A stretch of DNA of 53,992 bases, from assembly GCA_023666945.1 (NCBI GenBank), contig JAMPAY010000016.1, forward strand, positions 1 to 53,992. The letters run 5' to 3'. The DNA is from Paludibacter sp. GTDB lineage: Bacteria; Bacteroidota; Bacteroidia; Bacteroidales; Paludibacteraceae. Shown here in pieces: positions 36,091 to 43,975 of the stretch (position 1 is the stretch's first letter; each line of letters begins with the position of its first letter). The translations under genes and the position numbers were made by a program. The notes beneath the pieces are model-generated. The model was given only the letters and a program-made list of their open reading frames with translations. It was not told where the DNA came from and did not search any database.

Positions 36091-37701
36091 ATGAAATACA
36101 GATATATATTATATGCTGCATTGGTCGGCTTGAGCATGGTTTCTTGCTCCGACAATTTCTTGCAGCGTGAGCCGGCAGGTAACACGATGGTGGCTTCCCA
36201 ATTCGAAAAAATGAGCAATACCATGGAAGGATCCATTCGAGGTATCTATTCCATGCTCTATACCAAAATATCCACCGACCATGCTGAGTTTGGTAAAAGA
36301 GGCATCGATATGTATTGCGATATACTTTCCGGCGATATGGCGCTTACGGCACAAGACTATGGTTGGTTCGCTGTCGATGAGTTCATGCAAACGGCTACCA
36401 GCCGTACCTCCTATCTCTGGACCTACTACTATAGTATGTTGCACAATATCAATGCCGCTGTACAAATCCTTAAAGTGCAAAGCGATGTTATAGATAAAGT
36501 GGCTGAATATGGCTTCCCCGGAGAATCCGACTACAACTATTCCGAGGCGCAAAAAGCAGCCGCCTACTACTATGCCGTGGCTCTCACCATGAGAGGATAT
36601 GTCTTCTCCAATTTGGCTAACTCCTATTCTCCTATTCAGAGCATTCTGGAGCAAGGAGGATATACGTTCGAGAACTATAAGGTGGCACCTGTCTATACGG
36701 AAATCAATATGGATTCTCCAAGTCCTTTGTCCACTATTGCCGAAGTCTACAATCGTGCGGAGTTAGACCTCACCACGGCTATCGACTATTTCGAAGCCTT
36801 TGCCGATGGTGGCACACGCACCTCCAAGTTGGAAGTCGATATCAATGTGGCACGAGGCTTGTTGGCATATACTATGCTCAATAAGGCAAGTTACGAAACC
36901 TCGTCCGACGAAAAGCGTGCAACGCTCACCAAGGCACAAAAGTATGCCGACGATGTCATTACATCTGCCGATTACGATGTGATTGCCAACAAAGATTTGC
37001 TCACTACCGGATTCAATAGTGTTTCCTCTTCTTCTTGGATTTGGGGACAAGAGGTTACCACCGAAACGGCTACCGGTTTGGCTTCGTTCTTCGGACAAGT
37101 TGATATCCACTCCTATTCCTATGCTTGGGCGGGTGATACCAAGGTTATCGATGCCGAACTCAAAAGTGCAATCCCCGCTTGGGACGGACGCGCTTTGTGG
37201 TTTAACGACGGAAAGGCAAGTTCCAAATTCGCCGATTGTCCCGATGGCAAATTCTTCTCAGCATCCAATCCTACTTCGGTTGATAGAGACGACCTCGATC
37301 GCCGTTGGTTAAGCGATAACGTTTATATGCGTCTCGAAATGATGTATCTCATTGTGGCTGAGGCTGCCTACAATTTGGGTGACTATACAACGGCCGCTGA
37401 CTATCTTACCGCTATCACCGACCAACGTCTCAACCTTACTTCCGAAACGGCTGCCGACGAATACGCAACTTTCAAGTCCTCATTGGCTGCTGCCGAAACG
37501 CTGAAAGATGCTATCTACTACAACTGGCGAGTTGAACTCTGGGGTGAAGGATATGCTTTGCAGACCTTCAAACGCTTGGGCGTTACCAAAAAACGGGGAG
37601 GCAATCACCTTTCCGGAGGCGGTACCGAAGTTAATCCGGGTGATGGCACCTTCGTATTCGTTGTTCCTTCGGGAGAAACAACCTACAATCCTAACCTTTA
37701 A
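36091..37701 (+). CDS. SusD/RagB-family nutrient-binding lipoprotein
   Basis: The 536-residue surface lipoprotein (signal ending MVSCSDNF, Cys near residue 19) forms the lid of the SusC transporter. Family features are an early FLQREPAGNTM, tetratricopeptide-like helices (YYSMLHNINAAVQILK and ALTMRGYVFSNLANSYSP), and the C-terminal RWLSDNVYMRLEMMYLIVAEAAYNLGD and WRVELWGEGYALQTFKRLG. It lies 27 bases after susC. Binding specificity cannot be read from the sequence. Confidence 0.95.
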   Translation: MKYRYILYAALVGLSMVSCSDNFLQREPAGNTMVASQFEKMSNTMEGSIRGIYSMLYTKISTDHAEFGKRGIDMYCDILSGDMALTAQDYGWFAVDEFMQTATSRTSYLWTYYYSMLHNINAAVQILKVQSDVIDKVAEYGFPGESDYNYSEAQKAAAYYYAVALTMRGYVFSNLANSYSPIQSILEQGGYTFENYKVAPVYTEINMDSPSPLSTIAEVYNRAELDLTTAIDYFEAFADGGTRTSKLEVDINVARGLLAYTMLNKASYETSSDEKRATLTKAQKYADDVITSADYDVIANKDLLTTGFNSVSSSSWIWGQEVTTETATGLASFFGQVDIHSYSYAWAGDTKVIDAELKSAIPAWDGRALWFNDGKASSKFADCPDGKFFSASNPTSVDRDDLDRRWLSDNVYMRLEMMYLIVAEAAYNLGDYTTAADYLTAITDQRLNLTSETAADEYATFKSSLAAAETLKDAIYYNWRVELWGEGYALQTFKRLGVTKKRGGNHLSGGGTEVNPGDGTFVFVVPSGETTYNPNL

Positions 37702-37736
37702 TTTAAACAAGTATTAATTATTTATATTTTTAACGT

Positions 37737-38939
37737 ATGAAGAAGAATCTTTTGTGGAGTTTGGTGGTGTTGGTTGCCACAACTCTTTTCACGGCTTGTA
37801 ATCCTGACAATCAAGGAAGCAACGCCTTAAAGGGGCTCGAAGTGAAGCCTTCGTCTATCACATTGTCTACAGGACAAACGGTGCGTCTTGCAGCACTCAC
37901 TACACCCGAAAATCTGACGGTTGATATCGAGTGGGCTACATCCAACCCCGGAGTTGCTACTGTCAGCGAATTGGGTATTGTTACCGCTGTTGGTTTGGGC
38001 TCTGCTACCATTACTGCAACTTCCGGTGAGTTTTCTGGTTCTTGCCGCGTAACGGTGCAATCGTATCTCGAAACATTGCAGTTTACACAATCTATCATTT
38101 GGAATTACGAAATCTTGGATAGTACCGATATCAAAGTTATCAAAGCAAACGATGGTACAGAATACAAGTGCTATTTGGCTGAAACAACTAATCGTCTTTT
38201 CTCTGCAGGTATCTATATTGATAACGAAGGTTATTTTGCAGGTGCATCCGAAGGTGCAATCATCGATGTTATCGCACCTATGTACTATGCTCCTAAAGAA
38301 CTCAATAATGCCGATCGTAACACGGTATTCTCTTTGGGAGAATGGTTAATTCAACCTTCCACCGAAAGAGAACACCTTATCGCACAACCCGGTGCCATTA
38401 CCGATGTTTATTTGCCGAGTCTTTTGAGTTTCGTTGATAAATTTAACGCAGGAGACGAAGGTTGGGTACAGGATGTCTTGACTGTTGTTAATAATGGTTA
38501 TACAGGTACTGCCTTGTTCTGCATGTACTATGGTTGCGACGATACTTCTTGTGGCTATGGCTATGCTAACGAGTGGGGCGTAAAATTACCCAATGCTATC
38601 GTAACAAAAGGTCAACTCTATGCCGATGGTGTTGCACAAGGCTCCTCCAATTTGATGACAGTGCTCAATTATAGCAGCCTTACATTGCGTGAGTTGGCTG
38701 GTACATGGGGCGGACTCGATGCTGAATTCGATGAAGAAAACGGTCTTCTCAACCTCAATAGCAACAATCTGTTGTTGAGCGATGAATTTACACTCGAACA
38801 AGGTACCCTGCCTGCCGAAGTTAAAGGTTCTATGATGGCTGTACCTTTCGTAATGGTAAAAGATTATCCTGAAATCGCTAAACGTATCGACGAGGAATTG
38901 GCAAAGAAAAGTTTTACACATTTGCGTGTAAATCTATAA
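37737..38939 (+). CDS. Lipoprotein with bacterial Ig-like (Big2) domain
   Basis: The 400-residue lipoprotein (signal ending LFTACNPD, Cys near residue 21) has one Big_2-type domain in about residues 34-110 (LEVKPSSITLSTGQTVRLAAL and IEWATSNPGVATVSE with GIVTAVGLGSATITAT). The remaining 290 residues match nothing I recognise. As the third gene after susC and susD it holds the place usually taken by a surface substrate-binding protein (SusE/SusF or SGBP), which is my best guess. A terminator follows directly, so it ends the operon. Confidence 0.8.
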   Translation: MKKNLLWSLVVLVATTLFTACNPDNQGSNALKGLEVKPSSITLSTGQTVRLAALTTPENLTVDIEWATSNPGVATVSELGIVTAVGLGSATITATSGEFSGSCRVTVQSYLETLQFTQSIIWNYEILDSTDIKVIKANDGTEYKCYLAETTNRLFSAGIYIDNEGYFAGASEGAIIDVIAPMYYAPKELNNADRNTVFSLGEWLIQPSTEREHLIAQPGAITDVYLPSLLSFVDKFNAGDEGWVQDVLTVVNNGYTGTALFCMYYGCDDTSCGYGYANEWGVKLPNAIVTKGQLYADGVAQGSSNLMTVLNYSSLTLRELAGTWGGLDAEFDEENGLLNLNSNNLLLSDEFTLEQGTLPAEVKGSMMAVPFVMVKDYPEIAKRIDEELAKKSFTHLRVNL

Positions 38940-38963
38940 TCGGACATATCGTTATCCGATAAC

Positions 38964-38996
38964 AAAAAGAGACGGCGTATAGCCGTCTCTTTTTGT
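38964..38996 (+). terminator. Terminator of the SusCD operon
   Basis: A perfect stem (AAAAAGAGACGGC at 38964-38976 with GCCGTCTCTTTTT at 38982-38994) with a 5-base loop forms a strong intrinsic terminator 25 bases after the Big2 lipoprotein gene. Confidence 0.88.
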
Positions 38997-39061
38997 ATGG
39001 TACAACACAATGCTTTCTTCGCCGTTTCCCATTGCAATTATGTTGTTCCGAATAGGAGATT

Positions 39062-39091
39062 TTGTAATGTCGGGAATTTGTAGTACCTTTG
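39062..39091 (+). promoter_or_regulatory. Promoter of the M6 metalloprotease gene
   Basis: TTG at 39062-39064 and TACCTTTG at 39084-39091 have a 19-bp spacer. The ATG at 39116 follows; the longer ORF starting at TTG 39089 begins inside the -7 box and is rejected. Confidence 0.7.
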
Positions 39092-39115
39092 CGAGTTGAT
39101 ATAATAGAAGATGTT

Positions 39116-41938
39116 ATGAAAAGACTGAATTTGCTGTTGTTTATAGGAGCAATGTGTTGTTGCCGTTTGTGGGCGGTACAGGCTACGTCCGAACCTCTAT
39201 GGGTGACGCAGCCCGATGGAACTCAAATTGAGGTATATCTACATGGAAACGAGTTTTACCATTATTATGCAACCAAAGATGGAACTATTGTCGAACGGAA
39301 TGAGCAAGGGTTCTATCAAACGGCTATTGCGCGTAAGGCTGTAAAGGCAGCCAAGATGCCGCAGGCTGTGCAGGCCTCTTTCCCATTGCAAGGAAAAGTG
39401 AGATCTGTGGCCATATTGGTCAATTTCACCGATGTCCCCTTCGTTACACCGAATGCCAATCAGGCATTCTCCGACTTGCTTAACAAAACCGGATACGATG
39501 TCAATGGTGGAACCGGATCGGCAAGAGATTATTTCTTGGCAAGTTCCAATGGACAATTCGACCCTCAGTTCGATGTCTATGGACCTTACACCTTGGCACA
39601 CGAACAAGCCTATTATGGAGCCAACTCAGGGAATAGTTCGGGGGTTCATGCACGCGATATGATTATCGAAGCATGTCTACTCGCTGAGCAGGATGGCGTC
39701 GATTTTACGTTGTACGACGAAGATAATAATGGTATCCTCGATAATGTCTTTGTCTACTATGCAGGATACAACGAAGCGGAACATGGAGGCGAAAATACCG
39801 TGTGGCCGCACCGATCGGCTATCTATAACGGTCCTACCGTTTCAGGAGTGCAAGTCTTCGATTATGCTTGCACATCCGAACTCAAAGGATATACCGGAAC
39901 AGTCATGTGCGGTATCGGTACATTCTGTCACGAGTTCGGACACGTCCTGGGGTTGCCTGACTTGTACGATACCGAAAATAGCGGAGCATATACCGTTGGT
40001 AGTTGGGATATCATGTCTTCGGGCAACTATAACAATGAGGGACGCACACCGCCCACCTATTCCGCTTTCGAACGATTCATGTTAGGATGGCTCAAACCCG
40101 AACAACTCAATCAGCCTAACAACTACGTGCTGCAACCTATCGCAACCGATAATACGGCATATCTGATTGCAGAGGGAACACACAATTTGAGCGCCGTATC
40201 ACCCAATTACAACGAATATTTTCTGATTGAAAACCGTCAGAAGGTAGGCTGGGATGCTGCTAAAGATGCCATTCCCGGAACAGGATTGCTCATAACGCAT
40301 ATCACCTACAATTCTACTTCCTACAACAACAATACTTTCAATAACAACCGACCACTCGGATACGACATTGTTGAGGCATATTCGCGCAACCCTTCATCTT
40401 CTTCCGCTTCCGATACTTATCCCGGAACGGCAGGAGTCACGGCGTTTCTCCCTACACTCAATAGTGGAACGGTGCTCAACGAACAACTCCTTTCTAAAAT
40501 AGTCGAAATGACCGACAACTCTGTCCTTTTTCACTATGGTCTGGAAACAGGTACGGGTTTCTCTTTCGTTCCCGAAACATTAGAAGAAATGGTTTCTACC
40601 TACGATACGCGAGTGGTGGAATATGGCATCCGTGATTTCGATATCAATGGCTCCGAACTGACAGCGGATAGTGTCATTCTTACGCTGAGTAGCAGTTTCT
40701 TTGAGTTGGGTATCGATGGTACTTGGTTGGGGGCTGGTAAAAGTTTCCAAGACGCAGTCGAAGCCGATGGCTCTTATCATCGTCATGTGCAAATACGCCA
40801 TACACCGCGTATACAAAATTGTACGGCTATATCAGGAACCTTCCGTATCGCTACCACCGATGGAATGATGCTCAACCAGTTGGCATTGGCAGGGGTCGCA
40901 CCGCGTCCTACTTATATCACTACGGTCAATACCTTGCAACCCGACAATATTACGCCATATTCCTTTACGGCAAGTTGGGATGTGCAATCCGATGCCGAGT
41001 ACTACTATCTCACACTCTATCGGTTGTACGACGAAATCTCCGATGTTATGCAAAGTTTCGAACATTTCGACAACTGGGCAAACATACAGGCGGAAAATTG
41101 GACGGCTAACTTTGTTAATGTCATTGCAAGCGAGGTCTCCGATGGCAAATATGCGCTCGGTTTCCGAACTACGGGCAATTCCATTACCTCCGAACTCTAT
41201 CCTAATCCTGTAACCAAAGTGTCTTTCTGGCTCTCCAATACCTATATCCCTGTCGATGGACAAACCACAGGAGGTCAATTCCTGCTCGAAGCATGCGACT
41301 CCGAAGGACAATGGAGTGTGGTCGACGATAATATCGTAGTGTTGCGCACAACACGCAATGTTGTCAAAAACTACGAATTTTCCGAAGCCGATGACTATGT
41401 GCAGTTCCGGCTTACCTATCAGCACAATGGAGGCAATGGTATGGCGGTTGTCGATGCCTTTACGGCACGCATGACGAAAAGGGTCGAATATATCTATCGG
41501 GGAACCGATTATGCTATTCCTAACGATAGGGCATTCGATGTGCAGACGCTTACCATCAACGGATTGCAGTCGGGTACTACCTACTATTACCAAATGCAGG
41601 CGGAAGAAAACAAAGGATGCGAAGAGCATATCACGCCTTTAGGTGCAGTCGTAGAGGTTACTATCCCTTGGGGAGTTGACGATGAACGGCAGTTCACTGT
41701 TACGCGTACGGGCGATAATGGATTGGTCGCATTCTTGCCTACAACACCCGATGCGGAAAAGAAAATCTTTATCTACACTCCCGATGGGCGACTTATCTGT
41801 TCGGTTGATATTCCGAGAGATGCAAGTTCTATCACACTGCCTGCCGAGAGGTTGCAACCAGGAACCTTATATTTGGCGAAATATTGCTATAGCGACAAAA
41901 TGAAGCGCAAAGACCTCTGGGCAAAATTTATCTACTGA
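39116..41938 (+). CDS. Secreted M6-family zinc metalloprotease with fibronectin-like domains and T9SS-type C-terminus
   Basis: The 940-residue exported protein has a signal peptide and an N-terminal domain (TQPDGTQIEVYLHGNEFYHYYAT) typical of M6 proteases. The zinc motif HEFGHVLGLPDLYD lies in the catalytic domain, about residues 274-287. The C-terminal half has fibronectin-III-like and jelly-roll (choice-of-anchor J-like) segments such as SFTASWDVQSDAEYYYLTLY. The last 70 residues (IFIYTPDGRLICSVDIPR with LQPGTLYLAKY) resemble a type A T9SS sorting domain, though less canonically. It is transcribed alone, between its own promoter and terminator, beside the SusCD operon. Confidence 0.9.
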   Translation: MKRLNLLLFIGAMCCCRLWAVQATSEPLWVTQPDGTQIEVYLHGNEFYHYYATKDGTIVERNEQGFYQTAIARKAVKAAKMPQAVQASFPLQGKVRSVAILVNFTDVPFVTPNANQAFSDLLNKTGYDVNGGTGSARDYFLASSNGQFDPQFDVYGPYTLAHEQAYYGANSGNSSGVHARDMIIEACLLAEQDGVDFTLYDEDNNGILDNVFVYYAGYNEAEHGGENTVWPHRSAIYNGPTVSGVQVFDYACTSELKGYTGTVMCGIGTFCHEFGHVLGLPDLYDTENSGAYTVGSWDIMSSGNYNNEGRTPPTYSAFERFMLGWLKPEQLNQPNNYVLQPIATDNTAYLIAEGTHNLSAVSPNYNEYFLIENRQKVGWDAAKDAIPGTGLLITHITYNSTSYNNNTFNNNRPLGYDIVEAYSRNPSSSSASDTYPGTAGVTAFLPTLNSGTVLNEQLLSKIVEMTDNSVLFHYGLETGTGFSFVPETLEEMVSTYDTRVVEYGIRDFDINGSELTADSVILTLSSSFFELGIDGTWLGAGKSFQDAVEADGSYHRHVQIRHTPRIQNCTAISGTFRIATTDGMMLNQLALAGVAPRPTYITTVNTLQPDNITPYSFTASWDVQSDAEYYYLTLYRLYDEISDVMQSFEHFDNWANIQAENWTANFVNVIASEVSDGKYALGFRTTGNSITSELYPNPVTKVSFWLSNTYIPVDGQTTGGQFLLEACDSEGQWSVVDDNIVVLRTTRNVVKNYEFSEADDYVQFRLTYQHNGGNGMAVVDAFTARMTKRVEYIYRGTDYAIPNDRAFDVQTLTINGLQSGTTYYYQMQAEENKGCEEHITPLGAVVEVTIPWGVDDERQFTVTRTGDNGLVAFLPTTPDAEKKIFIYTPDGRLICSVDIPRDASSITLPAERLQPGTLYLAKYCYSDKMKRKDLWAKFIY

Positions 41939-41976
41939 TAATTCTCCCACACCTACTTTGCACACTGCTTAACGTT

Positions 41977-42018
41977 AATCCCCGAGCCGCAATATATTTG
42001 CAGTTCGGGGATTTGTTT
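41977..42018 (+). terminator. Terminator of the M6 protease gene
   Basis: AATCCCCGA (41977-41985) pairs with TCGGGGATT (42005-42013), with an inner CAA/TTG pairing, and is followed by TGTTTTA. The hairpin lies about 40 bases after the stop codon. Confidence 0.75.
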
Positions 42019-42145
42019 TACCCATACCAACATTAACTGTTCTCCTTCTGATACTTCTTGTTACACTTGTCAAATTCACATTCCCCGCATCGTAATCTTC
42101 TGTCATTCTGTTTCTTTTTTTCGGGGTTACCTTTCATTAAGTGCT

Positions 42146-42200
42146 ACGACATCATTACGAGACCGTAACGAGACCGTAACGACATCTCGACGACACCGTG
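42146..42200. repeat. 11-bp-period tandem array (five units)
   Basis: Five units of exactly 11 bp run head to tail: ACGACATCATT, ACGAGACCGTA, ACGAGACCGTA, ACGACATCTCG and ACGACACCGTG. The second and third are identical. A related array occurs at 53307-53350 on the other side of the adhesin locus. The 11-bp period is close to one DNA turn, so each unit would face the same side of the helix. No gene overlaps the array. Confidence 0.8.
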
Positions 42201-42454
42201 CCCTGCTTTCATTATGTCAAAAAATAGGGCTTGCTTAAATCCGTAAGCATCCTTAAGTGTACTGAATGATTTTTGCATAACATCAACACCGCTGTTACAA
42301 AGTAATTGCAAACCATCTCTATATTCTCGGAAAAATTTCCTGACTGTGCGAAAACCGCTTTCTTCGTATGTTTGTGTTCACTTTGTAACTGTTTGTAATT
42401 CAGCACACTTCTGGGGGGGGGTAAATTTTGACGTTAAAATATAGAGGCGAAAAT
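42201..42454. other. Intergenic stretch with a G9 tract
   Basis: Nothing coding is supported here. The notable element is a run of nine G (42413-42421), the longest G run I found in the window, ending 33 bp before the -33 box of the next promoter. Confidence 0.6.
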
Positions 42455-42485
42455 TTGCGAGAATAAGGGTAATGTGTTACCTTTG
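42455..42485 (+). promoter_or_regulatory. Promoter of the adhesin locus
   Basis: TTG at 42455-42457 and TACCTTTG at 42478-42485 have a 20-bp spacer, an ideal match. No other promoter or terminator is evident until 53157, so one transcript may carry the DUF4105 gene, the giant adhesin and the last gene. Confidence 0.75.
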
Positions 42486-42514
42486 CACTCTATTTTGGGA
42501 TTTTATGCATAACG

Positions 42515-42796
42515 ATGAACCTACATCGCTATGTCTACCCGATTAGGGCAGGATGTGTCTTGCTGCTTTGTTTTTATTTCCGCCATGTTGTGGGGAACAT
42601 ATTTCAATAGAAGGAAAACTCGAACCGCCGATTCTTGAGTGTGGAAGTTAATGGTTTGTTTCGGGTGTTAGATAATGTGGGGGATGCTCCGATTACCTAT
42701 TGCAATTTTAGAGGAAGTGTGTGCTGCGTGCCAATGGGTGTCGGTTTATCCGTCTGGTTTATAAAACAAAAAAAAGTGTACAAAGAAGAACTATGA
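42515..42796 (+). pseudogene. Possible decayed small exported protein (DUF3244-like)
   Basis: Right after the promoter, ATG 42515 opens a 31-codon frame with a hydrophobic signal-like segment (CVLLLCFYF) that ends at TAG 42608. The same frame then stays open to a TGA at 42794-42796 that overlaps the DUF4105 ATG. This part encodes FLSVEVNGLFRVLDNVGDA and further strand-like sequence, reminiscent of small secreted DUF3244-type proteins. An adjacent frame supplies ISIEGKLEPPI in between. I read this as a small gene broken by frameshifts or an in-frame stop. The family assignment is tentative, and it could also be a non-coding leader. Confidence 0.35.
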
Positions 42797-43947
42797 AAAG
42801 GCTGACCGTTTTATTGTTTTCTATAGGGTTGGCGGTTATGTTGTTTGCACAAAGTGTGCGGGCTGATAGTGTTATGTCACAGCCCGATCGCTTGGCAGAC
42901 GATTTTGTTAAGGTGAGTCTGATGATAGCAGAACCGGGAGATGTGTTATACAGCATCCTCGGTCATGTCTGTTTACATTTGCAATGCCCTTTCTACGATT
43001 TGGATTATGTCTTTTCTTACGAGAGTGAAGATGTAAAAGGGCGTGTCGCTCGTTTCCTTTTGAATGATTTGAAGATGGGGATGTTCCCCATTACCTTGGA
43101 TGACTATTTGCTACCTTATGCCGAAGAGGGACGTGGCGTATGCGAATATGCACTGAATCTGCCTCCGGAGGTGAAGGTGCGCCTCTGGCAGGTGCTGGAT
43201 GAAAAAGTCTTGGAGGGAACAAATTTTCCGTATGATTACATCAAGCGCGGTTGCGCTATTTCTGTCGTGCATTGCTTGCATGCGGCGTTGGGCGAATTGC
43301 CAATCGTTTATCCTGATTGGGGAAAACCTTTCGACCGTACATTGCGGGAGATATTTTATGATAATTCGCCGGTCGGTTGGCAACGCTTTTATGCGATGAC
43401 CTTGGTCGGAGGTGAAGTGGATAATCCGCATTTGTCTAAGGAAGATAAATTGATTGCTCCTTCTGAGTTGCTGTCTACATGGCAGCACTCTACTGTCTGT
43501 GGATTGCCTTTAGTGGATGCTGAGGCACACGAACTCTTGCCGTCTGTCAATCATAACGAGGGCGATGCTTTTACGCCTTTGCATGCGGCACTGATAGTAT
43601 TGCTGCTTGCCTTGGGCAGTCTGTTTTGGAAACGTCCGTATATTGATTGGGCGATACTTGCTTTGCAGACGGTGATAGGAATCCTTATGACGTGGCTTTT
43701 CTTCTCACCGTTGCCGGGCACGGAGTGGAGTTGGCTGATCATTCCTTTCAATCCGTTGCCGTTGCTGCTATGGCATTACAGACGCTATTGGACAATGCCC
43801 TATCTGCTGCTGCTCATGGGCTGGATTATAGGCATGCTCTGTGCACCGCATCGATTGGTGGAAGCGGCACATATCATTGGGGTTATTGCTTTTATGGTGG
43901 TGCTGCTCAAACCTTATCTGCGTAAGGGATTCGAATCTGTTAGATAA
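42793..43947 (+). CDS. DUF4105 (Lnb N-terminal periplasmic domain) membrane protein
   Basis: The 384-residue protein has a signal peptide (cleavage probably after LFA, leaving Gln), a periplasmic DUF4105 domain and five C-terminal membrane helices from about residue 258. The domain carries the two motifs expected of its papain/NlpC-like fold: His in YSILGHVCLHL near residue 57 and Cys in YDYIKRGCAISVVHCL near residue 153. It may therefore be a cysteine hydrolase or acyltransferase. The start at 42793 (MKRLTVLL) was chosen for its signal peptide; a GTG at 42721 would add 24 residues. It lies 28 bases before the giant adhesin gene. Confidence 0.85.
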   Translation: MKRLTVLLFSIGLAVMLFAQSVRADSVMSQPDRLADDFVKVSLMIAEPGDVLYSILGHVCLHLQCPFYDLDYVFSYESEDVKGRVARFLLNDLKMGMFPITLDDYLLPYAEEGRGVCEYALNLPPEVKVRLWQVLDEKVLEGTNFPYDYIKRGCAISVVHCLHAALGELPIVYPDWGKPFDRTLREIFYDNSPVGWQRFYAMTLVGGEVDNPHLSKEDKLIAPSELLSTWQHSTVCGLPLVDAEAHELLPSVNHNEGDAFTPLHAALIVLLLALGSLFWKRPYIDWAILALQTVIGILMTWLFFSPLPGTEWSWLIIPFNPLPLLLWHYRRYWTMPYLLLLMGWIIGMLCAPHRLVEAAHIIGVIAFMVVLLKPYLRKGFESVR

Positions 43948-43975
43948 ACAATTAAGATATAATCACAAAGAGAGA

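Noticed and set aside
39089..39115. TTG at 39089 as start of the M6 protease
   Set aside because: The codon lies inside the -7 box; ATG 39116 gives a clean signal peptide.
41992..41999. TATATTTG as a promoter -7 box after the M6 gene
   Set aside because: It lies in the loop of the terminator hairpin and has no TTG at the proper distance.
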